From assembly GCA_964594125.1 (NCBI GenBank), contig CAZQLL010000011.1, positions 1-64,000 of the forward strand: DNA of 64,000 nucleotides, given 5' to 3'. Both the position numbers and the translations under genes were made by a program. Positions 26,466-33,946 of this stretch are shown here, one piece after another (position 1 is the first letter of the stretch; every line of letters begins with the position of its first letter). The notes under the pieces are model-generated. The model saw nothing but the letters and a program-made list of their open reading frames with translations, ran no database searches and was not told where the DNA came from. The stretch comes from CAVRZJ01 sp964594125. Its GTDB lineage: Bacteria; Acidobacteriota; Thermoanaerobaculia; Thermoanaerobaculales; Thermoanaerobaculaceae.

Positions 26466-27503
26466 ATGGCGACGCACCCCGCACCGATGGACGAGACCGG
26501 CGCCGGCGCGACCCGGAGCGTCGCGGCGCTCGCTGTCGCGCTGGCCGCCGCCGCCGCCGGCGCACTGACCGCCGGCGCCTACCACGTCTCGCTCGCCGAC
26601 CTCGGCCGCATCGTTGCCTCCCGGCTCGGCCTCGCCGCGCCGGATACCGGCGTCGCGGCGGCCGTCCTCTGGAACCTCCGCCTGCCCCGCGTCGTGCTGG
26701 CGGTCACCGTCGGGGCCGCCCTCGCAGCCTCGGGCGCGGTGTTCCAGGGGGCGTTCCGCAACCCCCTCGTCGAGCCGTACATCCTGGGCGTTTCCTCGGG
26801 GGCGGCGTTCGGGGCGGCGCTGGGCCTGGTCGTGCCGCGCTTCCCCTTCTCGGTGCAGCTCGCGGCGTTCGCCGGCGCCGTGGCGGCCGTCGGCCTCGTG
26901 TACCTGCTCGCCCGCTCCCGCCACGACGCCCCCGTGGTCACGCTGGTGCTCTCGGGGCTGATCGTCGGTTCCGTCTTCGCGGCCGGCGTGGCGATCCTCA
27001 AGTACATGGCCAGCGACGCGGCGCTGCGCGACGTCGTCTTCTGGCTGATGGGAGGGCTCTCCTTCGCGGGGTGGCAGGACGTGCGGGTCGCGGTCCCCGT
27101 CGTGGCGCTCGCCGCCGGCGTCATGGCCGCCGGCGGGTGGACGTTGAACGTGCTGTCGATGGGCGATCACGAGGCCGAGACGCTCGGCGTCGATCCCCGC
27201 CGCGCGCGGCTCGTCCTGCTCGCGGCCGCGACGCTGGCGACAGCCGTGTCGGTGTCGGTCGTCGGCATCGTCCCGTGGATCGGGCTGATGGCGCCACACG
27301 CGATCCGCCTGTGGCTGGGACCCGACAACCGCATCGTCGTTCCGGCCTCGGCGCTGCTCGGCGCGCTCCTGCTCCTGGCGTGCGACACCGCGGCGCGCTC
27401 GCTCACGGCCGCCGAGATCCCGGTCGGCATCGTCACCGCCCTGGCCGGCGCTCCCTTCCTCGCCTACCTGGTCCGGCAGCGGACGGCAGGGTTGTTCGGG
27501 TAG
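26466..27503 (+). CDS. FecCD-type ABC importer permease
   Basis: A 345-residue inner-membrane permease of the iron-siderophore/cobalamin type, with about ten helices. Family landmarks are LRLPRVVLAVTVGAALAASG, FQGAFRNPLVEPYILGVSSGAAFGA, FWLMGGLS and the GIVPWIGLMAPHAIR block that contacts the ATPase. It is the first gene of a three-gene operon with the ATPase four bases downstream. The adjacent nikR and operator candidate suggest nickel, possibly as a complex, as the cargo. Cobalt, haem or a siderophore cannot be excluded from the sequence. Confidence 0.92.
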   Translation: MATHPAPMDETGAGATRSVAALAVALAAAAAGALTAGAYHVSLADLGRIVASRLGLAAPDTGVAAAVLWNLRLPRVVLAVTVGAALAASGAVFQGAFRNPLVEPYILGVSSGAAFGAALGLVVPRFPFSVQLAAFAGAVAAVGLVYLLARSRHDAPVVTLVLSGLIVGSVFAAGVAILKYMASDAALRDVVFWLMGGLSFAGWQDVRVAVPVVALAAGVMAAGGWTLNVLSMGDHEAETLGVDPRRARLVLLAAATLATAVSVSVVGIVPWIGLMAPHAIRLWLGPDNRIVVPASALLGALLLLACDTAARSLTAAEIPVGIVTALAGAPFLAYLVRQRTAGLFG

Positions 27504-27507
27504 CGCC

Positions 27508-28299
27508 GTGCTGGCGGTGCGCGACCTTCACTTCTCCTACGGCGAGCGGCCCGTGCTCGCGGGGGTGTCGCTGGCGGCCGGCGCGGGGCAGGTGTGCGGG
27601 CTGTTCGGTCCGAACGGATGCGGCAAGACGACGCTGTTCCGCTGCTGCCTGGGGCTGCTGCGCGCGCGTTGCGAAACGCTCGCGATCGGCGGCGTGGCGA
27701 TCGGCGGTCTGCCTCCGGCGCAGCGGGCCAGGCTCATGGCGTACGTCCCGCAGGAGCACAAGCCGCCGTTCCCGCTGCTGGTGCGCGACGTCGTCATGTT
27801 GGGCCGCACTCCATGGCTCGGGCTGCTCGGCCGCGAGACCGCGGCCGACCGCTGCGTCGTCGGCGAGGCGCTCGACCGGTTCGGCCTCGGCGAGCTGGCC
27901 GCGCACCCCTACGACCGACTGTCCGGCGGCCAGCGGCAGCTCGTGCTCGTCGCGCGCGCCGTCGCGCAGCAGGCGCCGGTCATGCTCCTCGACGAGCCGG
28001 CGTCCGGCCTCGACTTCCACAACCAGGTGCTGATCTGGCAGGTGCTGCGGGCGCTGGCCGCGTCCGGCACGACGATCGTCTGCTGCACGCACGACCCCAA
28101 CCACGTGCTGTGGTTCTGCGACCGCGTGGCGGTCATGAGCGCGGGCGTCGTCATCGCCGAGGGTCCTCCCCGCGACGCGCTCGGCGCGGCGACGCTGCAG
28201 CGCCTGTACCCCGACACGTGCGACGTGACGACGGCGGACGGCGCGCCGGTGGTGCTGCCGCTGCGCGTCACGAGCCGACCGGCTGAGGGGCGCGCGTGA
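27508..28299 (+). CDS. ABC importer ATP-binding protein
   Basis: A 263-residue ATPase that powers the FecCD-type importer. Walker A is GPNGCGKTT, the Q-loop is YVPQEHK, the signature is LSGGQRQ, Walker B is VMLLDEPASGLD and the H-loop is THDPNH. It starts with a GTG four bases after the permease stop and overlaps the binding-protein gene by four bases (GTGA), so the operon is tightly coupled. Confidence 0.95.
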   Translation: MLAVRDLHFSYGERPVLAGVSLAAGAGQVCGLFGPNGCGKTTLFRCCLGLLRARCETLAIGGVAIGGLPPAQRARLMAYVPQEHKPPFPLLVRDVVMLGRTPWLGLLGRETAADRCVVGEALDRFGLGELAAHPYDRLSGGQRQLVLVARAVAQQAPVMLLDEPASGLDFHNQVLIWQVLRALAASGTTIVCCTHDPNHVLWFCDRVAVMSAGVVIAEGPPRDALGAATLQRLYPDTCDVTTADGAPVVLPLRVTSRPAEGRA

Positions 28300-29525
28300 C
28301 GCTGCCGGGGGCGCGCGGCCTCGCGGCCGTCCTCGCGGTGGGCGTGCTGGCCGGGGGGTGCGGCGGCGCCGGCCGGCCCGGCCGCGGAGGCGGGGCCGCA
28401 GCCGGCGGCGCGACCCGCACGGTCGTCGACATGCGGGGCGTGAGCGTCGCGGTGCCGCGCACGCCGGCGCGCGTCGCCACGATCGACGACGGGTTCGTCG
28501 AGGGCGTCATGACGCGCCTCGGCGCGATCCGCACCCTGGTCGCCGTCGGCTCGTCGAGCCAGCAGCGCGTGTGGTCGTACAGCTACCCGTCGGACACGGG
28601 GAGCATCCCCCCCGTCTCGGAAGGGATGGGCACGATGCGGGCGCTCCACCCGTGGATCGCCGATCTCCCCTGCGCGAGCCGCACGACCGGCGACGCCGTC
28701 AACTACGAGACGCTTGCCGCGGCACGCCCCGATGTGGTCATCGCCCGGGTGGGCGACTGCACCGTCGGCAGGCGACCCGAGACCGTCGCCAGGATGGCTG
28801 CCGTCTTCGACGCCCTCACGATTCCGCTCGTCGTCCTGCGCTCCCCGACCGACTTCACGGGCCAGGGCACCGAGACGCTTCACGCCGAGATCGAGCTCCT
28901 CGGCAGCGTGTTCGGCCGGGAGAACGACGCCCGCGAGCTCTCCCGTGAGCTGGCGGCTGCCGAGGCAGCGGTGCGATCGCGCGTCGCCGACGTCCCGATC
29001 GGCGAGCGGCCGCGAGCGCTCTACCTCGGGCTGGCGGCGGGCGCCCGCACGTCGGGCGGCGCCGCCTACGCGTGGGGGACCGCGACCGCCGAGTCGTGGA
29101 TGCTCGAGGAGCTCGCCGGCGCCCGCAACGCCTACCGCGGCCCGGGCTCGCGCGTGCTCCTCAACGCCGAGCAGATCCTCGCCCTCGACCCCGACCTCGT
29201 CTTCCTCCCGACGTCGAACGGCTACCACCCGGCCGAGGAGCTGGCGCAGGCGCCGTACTTCAGGGAGCTCCGCGCCCTGCGTGCGGTGCGCGAGCGCCGC
29301 GTCTATCCCCTGCCATGGTCGCCGATGAACTGCGCACGGCGGCTCGAGTACCCGATCGACCTGATGATCATGGCCAAGGGATGCCACCCCGAGCGCTTCC
29401 GCGACGTCGCCGTCCACGCGTGGGTGCTCGACTTCTACCGCCGCACGTACGGCGTCGACGACGAACGGGCCGCCGCGCTCCGGCGCGCGCAGTGGCTGGA
29501 GTGGACCGTGGACTCCGGCTTCTGA
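28296..29525 (+). CDS. Lipoprotein substrate-binding protein of the importer
   Basis: A 409-residue periplasmic binding protein anchored by lipid: the lipobox is LAGGC with Cys22. The mature part has the two-lobe pattern of siderophore/B12-type binding proteins: RVATIDDGFVEGVMTRLGA, then LAAARPDVVIARVGD, a long bridging helix around 215-240, and LALDPDLVFLPTSN in the second lobe. An NC and several His residues (for example in NGYHPAEE and GCHPERF) could bind metal. The GTG start lies inside the ATPase gene. It completes the import system, and nickel is the inferred ligand through nikR. Confidence 0.9.
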   Translation: MTLPGARGLAAVLAVGVLAGGCGGAGRPGRGGGAAAGGATRTVVDMRGVSVAVPRTPARVATIDDGFVEGVMTRLGAIRTLVAVGSSSQQRVWSYSYPSDTGSIPPVSEGMGTMRALHPWIADLPCASRTTGDAVNYETLAAARPDVVIARVGDCTVGRRPETVARMAAVFDALTIPLVVLRSPTDFTGQGTETLHAEIELLGSVFGRENDARELSRELAAAEAAVRSRVADVPIGERPRALYLGLAAGARTSGGAAYAWGTATAESWMLEELAGARNAYRGPGSRVLLNAEQILALDPDLVFLPTSNGYHPAEELAQAPYFRELRALRAVRERRVYPLPWSPMNCARRLEYPIDLMIMAKGCHPERFRDVAVHAWVLDFYRRTYGVDDERAAALRRAQWLEWTVDSGF

Positions 29526-30008
29526 CCCGCCGGCGCCGGGAGCCGGAGCAGCGGCCTCGAAGAGCGCGCGACCGAGGCATGCGGTACCGCTGCGGCAACG
29601 CTCGGGAACCGGGATCATGGCGGCGTGAGACTCCTGCTCCTGTTCCTCTTCTGCGCGCTCGCGCTCTCGGCCGCGCTCTCCCGGAGGGGGCTGCGGGGCC
29701 GGCGGCGGCGGACGGCCGCCGCGGGCGGCGGCGCGCCGGCGGGGACGTGGCGCTGCGGGGCGAAGGCACCACGCCCGCAGCGGCGCCGAGGAAGGCCGCG
29801 AACGGGCGCCGAATGGGCCCCGTTTGCGATCGTCGCACCTCTCCACGTGAGTCGAGCGTGCAGGCAGGCCGCTCCACAAGTCGGCTGACCACGCAACTGA
29901 CACCTCCCATGCCGAGAATGATGGACGTGATACCTATCCGGCACGTGCCCGACACCTGGCCTCGTGGTAGCATGCGTCGCCGTCCACGCGGGAAGAGAGG
30001 GCAGCGCC
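29526..30008. other. Gap before the accessory region
   Basis: No gene called. A short frame (29625-29888) begins with a signal-like hydrophobic run but turns into Arg/Pro-rich sequence, so it is not supported. This marks the left end of the accessory region. Confidence 0.45.
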
Positions 30009-30578
30009 ATGCTGCGGCGTCCCGCAGTATCGACCGTGGGCGGCTTTTTCCACGTCTCCAACCGCGTCGCCGACGGCGAGCACCCGTTCCTCGATCGTGG
30101 CGAGGCCGAGCGCTTCGTGCAGCGCGTCGTGGCGGCCAGGGAGCGCGACCGGTTCACCGTCTTCGCCTGGTGTCTGATGTCGAACCACTACCACCTGGTG
30201 GTGCGCATCCGCGAGGTGCCCTTCGCGTCCTCCAGACAGCTCGTCGAGGGCGGGCCGCTCGCCTCCCTGTGGATACCCAGGTGCCGGGCGCGGTCACTCG
30301 GCTGCCAGCCGGCGCTCGATCGCGCCGTGGCCTACGTCCACCTCAACCCGGTCAGCGCCGGCCTCGTCGGCGATCCCGGCGAGTACCCGTGGAGCGGGCA
30401 CCGCGAGCTCGCGGGCCTCGAGGCGCCTCTGCTCCTCGACGTCAGGCTGGCCCTGGCCCGGTTCGGGGTATCGCCGGACCAGGCGCGCCAGGGCTACCTG
30501 GACATGATGAGGCGCGCGTGCCTGCACTCGGGCCCGGCCGTCCTCCGCCGTAGCAGCCGGAGTCGGCGGCCCCGCTGA
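30009..30578 (+). pseudogene. RAYT-like Y1 transposase with internal deletion
   Basis: This encodes 189 residues of a REP-associated tyrosine transposase (Y1_Tnp type) that would nick single-stranded palindromic repeats. The N-terminal half is good: FHVSNRVADGEHPF, then AWCLMSNHYHLVV with the HUH pair His60/His62. The later AYVHLNPVSAGLV block holds the probable catalytic Tyr109. Between them, where family members have about 40 residues with a QGRF...NRRH...GPxWQGRY segment, only a short unrelated stretch remains. Roughly 15-20 residues are therefore missing, and activity is doubtful. The 3' end overlaps the opposite-strand HepT frame. Confidence 0.7.
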
Positions 30579-31046
30579 GTCGCAGGCTCCGCCGATGGCC
30601 GTCGCAACAGCCCGGAATCGCGCGGCAACGATCCAGCGGTCCCCGGTCACTGGAGGGCGCCGATACGGAGCTCGGGTCCGCATCTCTCTTACCGCGAGAA
30701 CGAACCGCCCTGCCAGCTCGCCGTGCGTCTCCATCTCCTCCAGCAGCCCGGCCGCCTCGCGGCGGAGAGTCGCGAGCTTCGCCGTGACGATGTCCCAGAC
30801 GATCCTGGGGTCGACGCTCGCGTAGCCGTGGACGAGAACGGTGCGGAAAGCGACGATACGAGCGCGCTCCGAGATGCGGCCCGCGGTCTCGGGATCGCGG
30901 CGGGCGAGCTGCGCGAGCGCTTCGCCGACGACCTCGAGCGGCCGCTCGACGGCCGACTGCAGCATCTCGTCGGCGCGGTAGCGCCAGGCATCGCATCCCG
31001 CGGTGAACGCGGCGACCTTGTCGATCGCCGTGAGCACGTCCTGCAC
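30294..31046 (-). CDS. hepT: HepT-like HEPN protein, abnormal ends
   Basis: The HEPN RNase motif RxxxxHxY is present (Arg68, His73, Tyr75 counted from the GTG used here) in an otherwise good HepT core (about 1-105). Two ends are abnormal. The place where the sister gene at 35586 has its ATG is occupied here by ATA (31070-31068), so the start given is the next GTG and loses eight residues. At the other end the frame does not stop where HepT proteins usually do, but runs about 140 codons further, antisense to the RAYT gene. It overlaps the MNT gene only if translation starts at ATA. It is the toxin half of an MNT/HepT pair, probably damaged. Confidence 0.65.
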   Translation of the reverse strand: MQDVLTAIDKVAAFTAGCDAWRYRADEMLQSAVERPLEVVGEALAQLARRDPETAGRISERARIVAFRTVLVHGYASVDPRIVWDIVTAKLATLRREAAGLLEEMETHGELAGRFVLAVREMRTRAPYRRPPVTGDRWIVAARFRAVATAIGGACDSAGPPTPAATAEDGRARVQARAPHHVQVALARLVRRYPEPGQGQPDVEEQRRLEARELAVPAPRVLAGIADEAGADRVEVDVGHGAIERRLAAE

Positions 31047-31059
31047 GTACTTCGCGCTC

Positions 31060-31368
31060 TCAGGCCGTATAGAGCGGCGACTTGGTGGCCTCGATGGACC
31101 GCAGCAGGTAGGGGTTCCTGACGGCGCTCACGGTGACGAGATCGACCGGGCGACCGAGCAGCGCCTCGAGACCCTCCAGCAACCCGAAGTAGGCATCGGC
31201 CCACTCGCCTGGTCGCAGGTCCTCGAACCCGACGAGGAAGTCGACGTCGCTCCCCGCCGGGTCGAACGCACCGGTCGCGGCCGATCCGCATGCCTCGAGG
31301 CGCCGCACACGGAAGCGGCGGCGGAGTGCCGCGATGTCGGACTGGCGATCGGCCACGAGGCGTTCCAT
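31060..31368 (-). CDS. mntA: MNT-type nucleotidyltransferase antitoxin
   Basis: A 102-residue minimal nucleotidyltransferase. The motif GSAATGAFDPAGSDVDF shows the GS(x)10DxD arrangement (Gly28-Ser29, Asp41, Asp43). In known pairs MntA silences HepT by AMP transfer to its HEPN tyrosine. The ATG at 31368 is chosen because it starts the helix before the motif, and a TTG 30 bases upstream also reads in frame. Its stop overlaps the expected start of hepT, as in the second pair at 35285-35948. Confidence 0.85.
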   Translation of the reverse strand: MERLVADRQSDIAALRRRFRVRRLEACGSAATGAFDPAGSDVDFLVGFEDLRPGEWADAYFGLLEGLEALLGRPVDLVTVSAVRNPYLLRSIEATKSPLYTA

Positions 31369-31606
31369 CGGTCGTTCTCGTCGGCCAGCGTAGACCAAGT
31401 CCGGGGCCGAGTTCTCCTACCTCGTCAAATCAGTGTCGTCGAATCGGCTTCCAGGTACGCAGTTCATCACTGTGCCCTGCCGCAGAGAGCGCGGCGTGCG
31501 CCATCGGCAGCCGATCCTCGACGGCGCGCCGGAGCGCGAGCCCCTTCCCGCTCGCGGTGCCGTACCCCCTGCCGCGGACGATCCCCAGGAACCGCGCCTC
31601 ACGCCG

Positions 31607-31724
31607 GACGAAGAAAGTCACCGGGAGGGCCGGCGTCCCCGCCGCCCCGGACTCCGAAATGTTGGTTCCTCGCGCGGGCGAGGGCGCCCGCGCTCCCGGA
31701 GTTTGCGAAGGGACTTTCTGAGCA
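31607..31724 (-). repeat. Twin-hairpin element A, copy A7
   Basis: Inverted copy starting CTCAGAAAGTCCC on the minus strand. The first hairpin is intact with loop CCCT. The second is mutated (GGGGCGGCGGGGACGCCGGCC). It truncates the 3' end of the HNH-family fragment at 31740-31988. Confidence 0.75.
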
Positions 31725-31739
31725 GTATTCGCCGACCAG

Positions 31740-31988
31740 TCCGCGGAGACCGGGATCACGCCCCCCCCACGCGAGACTGACATGCAGCCGGCTCATGTGG
31801 GCGAAGACGCCGCCGCCGAGGATGACGTTGCGCGGGCTGTGGAGCTTGAACAGGAACACCTCTCCCGGCGCCAGCGCGCGGAACTGCGACGAGCCGCTCG
31901 GCTGCCGGACGTTGACCTCGTCGATCGCCGGGATCGCCGCGAGATGGCGGAACCAGTCGCCGCCGGTCACCCCGACGAACAGAGGCAT
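31740..31988 (-). pseudogene. N-terminal fragment of a second HNH-type endonuclease, copy 1
   Basis: Only about 80 residues remain, starting MPLFVGVTGGDWFRHLAA and continuing FRALAPGEVFLFKLHSPRN and FAHMSRLHVSLAW. This is the N-terminal domain of a roughly 300-residue HNH endonuclease type. The rest is cut off by the twin-hairpin element beginning near 31724. A shorter relic of the same gene lies at 36072-36238. Confidence 0.6.
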
Positions 31989-31995
31989 CGCTGCC

Positions 31996-32636
31996 CTGCC
32001 CCGCCTCGCGGAAGCGCTGCAGGCGCTGCTGCAGGAGGTCGCGGTCGGGCTGCTGCTCCGGCGCGCGGGGCGTGAGGATGCGCACGCCGTGCATCGCTCA
32101 GAAAGTCCCTCCCAAGAAACCGGGAGCGTGGGCGCCCTCGCCCACGCGGCGGTCCTGCCTGGCAGTGCCCGGGCCGGCGAGGGCGCCGGCCCTCCTGGTG
32201 GTCTTCATGGCCCGGGGTGCGCCGAAGGCTCATGGTGATTGCCTGGAGCCCGTGCCGGAGCATCGGCCCGTCGGACTCCGCGAGCACGGACCGGCTGACC
32301 TCCACGCTGGAGTCGGGCCGCACGGCCAGCAGGTACGAGTCGTACGCGCCGTGGTGCAGCCGGCACAGCGCGCACTGCCGCCGGTAGGCCTCGAGGACCC
32401 GCTCGCGGAACTCCTGCTGGTGGAGCCGCTGGCGCACCTCGCGGGTGACGTAGCGCCGCCGCAGCTCGCCCTCCGCGCTGTACGACACGCCGCTCGGCAA
32501 CGAGTCCGCCAGCGTCAGGCGCGCCAGCCGGCTGTCGTCCGCCGCGACCGTGAAGTGCAGGCCGTCCGGGTCGTCGCCGACCACGGTGACCGGCCACACC
32601 GGCAGGTACCGGCCCGCGAGACCTCCTGAAGTGCCG
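31996..32636 (-). pseudogene. Disrupted HNH endonuclease, copy 1
   Basis: Damaged duplicate of the intact gene at 36246-37178. The N-terminal third is missing. A 96-bp in-frame deletion has removed 32 residues containing the catalytic DAAHIIPD block, leaving a single copy of the 15-bp repeat GCAGCCGGCACAGCG at 32356-32370. A 145-bp repeat is then inserted at 32098-32242, shifting the frame. The original stop codon has also changed (TAG to CAG). Nothing functional can be made. Confidence 0.85.
32098..32242 (+). repeat. Twin-hairpin element A, copy A8: clean 145-bp insertion
   Basis: Compared with the duplicate at 36246-37178, exactly 145 bp are inserted between CATCGC and CTGGAGCC. The insert starts TCAGAAAGTCCC and ends GGTGATTGC. 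Only GC (or the imperfect TCGC/TTGC) is repeated at the junctions. Stem one is GCGTGGGCG/CGCCCACGC with loop CCCT. Stem two is GGGCCGGCG/CGCCGGCCC with loop AGGG. This defines the ends and length of the family. Confidence 0.9.
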
Positions 32637-32647
32637 CGCGAGCGGCC

Positions 32648-32703
32648 CACAATTCGGCTACTTGCGTACCAGGCACCCGTTATTGCGTACCAGGCACCCG
32701 TTA
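32648..32703 (+). repeat. Shared boundary motif and 21-bp tandem repeat
   Basis: CACAATTCGGCTACTTGCGT followed by ACCAGGCACCC marks the right end of HNH copy 1 and recurs at 37281-37311 by copy 2. Within it a 21-bp unit beginning TTGCGTACCAGG is repeated perfectly (32662-32682 and 32683-32703). Confidence 0.7.
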
Positions 32704-32765
32704 CCAGCTTCCACCAGGCGCCCTACCACAGCTACGCAAGTGCGTACTTGGTACCTCTCCTGGCC

Positions 32766-33167
32766 CTACTCTCTCGCACCGCCGCCCTGCAGCTTCTTCG
32801 CGATCAGTGCCGCGACAAAGCTGTGGAGCAAGGTCCAGGGGACGGCGACCCACAGGAGATCGAGGGGAAGACAGGCGAAGTTCCAGAGCACGATCCAGGT
32901 CATGACATAGGTGACAACCCACGAGAGCACAGCGGTGTGCGCAAGGCTGAGCTTTTCAGCAAGAACAACCACCAGAACGGCCAACATCGCTCCCCACAGC
33001 ATCCACAGGAGATTGTTGGCCGGCTGGTTGGGCAACGTCAGCCCCATGGCCTGGAAATGGGCATCGACGCTTGGCTTCGCAAAGAGCAACCGGCGAACGG
33101 TTTCAGAGAGATTGATCCAGAGCGCGACCACCAAGATCTGCCGCACGGATCTCGACGTGCGTGTCAT
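32766..33167 (-). CDS. Four-helix membrane protein of unknown function
   Basis: A 133-residue integral membrane protein with about four hydrophobic segments (near 8-25, 48-70, 76-98 and 102-122) and a conserved-looking NQPANNLLWMLWG turn. AAGGAGG four bases before the ATG is a near-perfect ribosome site. Base composition is lower in GC than the surrounding chromosome. I do not recognise a family. Its location between remnants of mobile and defence genes suggests recent acquisition. Confidence 0.7.
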   Translation of the reverse strand: MTRTSRSVRQILVVALWINLSETVRRLLFAKPSVDAHFQAMGLTLPNQPANNLLWMLWGAMLAVLVVVLAEKLSLAHTAVLSWVVTYVMTWIVLWNFACLPLDLLWVAVPWTLLHSFVAALIAKKLQGGGARE

Positions 33168-33238
33168 CGGTCCTCCTTGCCTTCCCAACGCGGCGGGGCC
33201 GCAACCAAAGTGGGAGCCGGGTTGTCAGTCGTTGGCGG

Positions 33239-33946
33239 TCAGCGCTCAGCTCCGAGCGGCGCCGATAAGATCGACGCGGTTCGAGAGCTCCACGGTCGTC
33301 GTATCGGCCTGTAACCGTTTGTGTCATCTATGCTTACGTTTTGCGCCCCGGAAACACCGACGAAGCTTCGGAGTTCTCGAGCGGTGAATGGCCAGGAATC
33401 TCCTTTCTTACTGAAAGCAGAGTAGGGCTCGATAAAGGCGGGGGTCAAGGTGTTGAGGCCTTGAGGCGCCTCACCGACCAGGCGCAACGCTCCATCGGCG
33501 CTTGCCTCCCGCTCGAGTGTGTCGGTCGCGGTGGCGACGATGCGCTCGGCTCGCTCGCTATGGCCTTCGACACACGTGCGAGCGTCGTGGCCGAGCAGCC
33601 AGGCGCCGGCCGCCAGGTAGTCGAACGCCTCGACCTCCAGGAGATGTGCCGCTTCACCATAGAGCCGCTCGCTCTGACCGGCATCGACGGAGTTGGCCAG
33701 AATGGCGAAGAAATCGAAAGCGTCCTTGCGAGGGACGGCAGCGAAGGCTGCCCAATCTGGAACCGAGAATGCCACATCCGCGTCCTCCGTGGCCCGCGCG
33801 AGCGGGATGCCGTGCGCATAGGAGAGGAGAACAACGCGGGCCGTCGCGCCCACGAGCAGCTCATCCGTTGACGGGGCGGCCGCTCGCAGGTCCGCCACCA
33901 GGGTTGCGAGCCAGCGCAAACCCGGCCGATCGGCCAAGTCGAGCAC
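33239..33946 (-). pseudogene. AbiEii-type toxin with central deletion
   Basis: The start (LDLADRPGLRWLATLVADL, then VGATARVVLL and ATEDADVAFSVPDWAAFAAV) is that of an AbiEii/AbiGii-type nucleotidyltransferase toxin. The late part (ERLYGEAAHLLEVEAFDYLAAGAWLLGHDA) is also recognisable. The 80 or so residues that should lie between them, with the rest of the nucleotidyltransferase core and the KLLAW-type helix, are absent. The C-terminus runs into unrelated sequence. A GTG at 33946 is the likely start, overlapping the antitoxin gene by 86 bases. The toxin is almost certainly inactive. Confidence 0.7.

Noticed and set aside
29625..29888. Short frame with a signal-peptide-like start
   Set aside because: After 20 hydrophobic residues it becomes Arg/Pro-rich. 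No ribosome site and no conservation visible.
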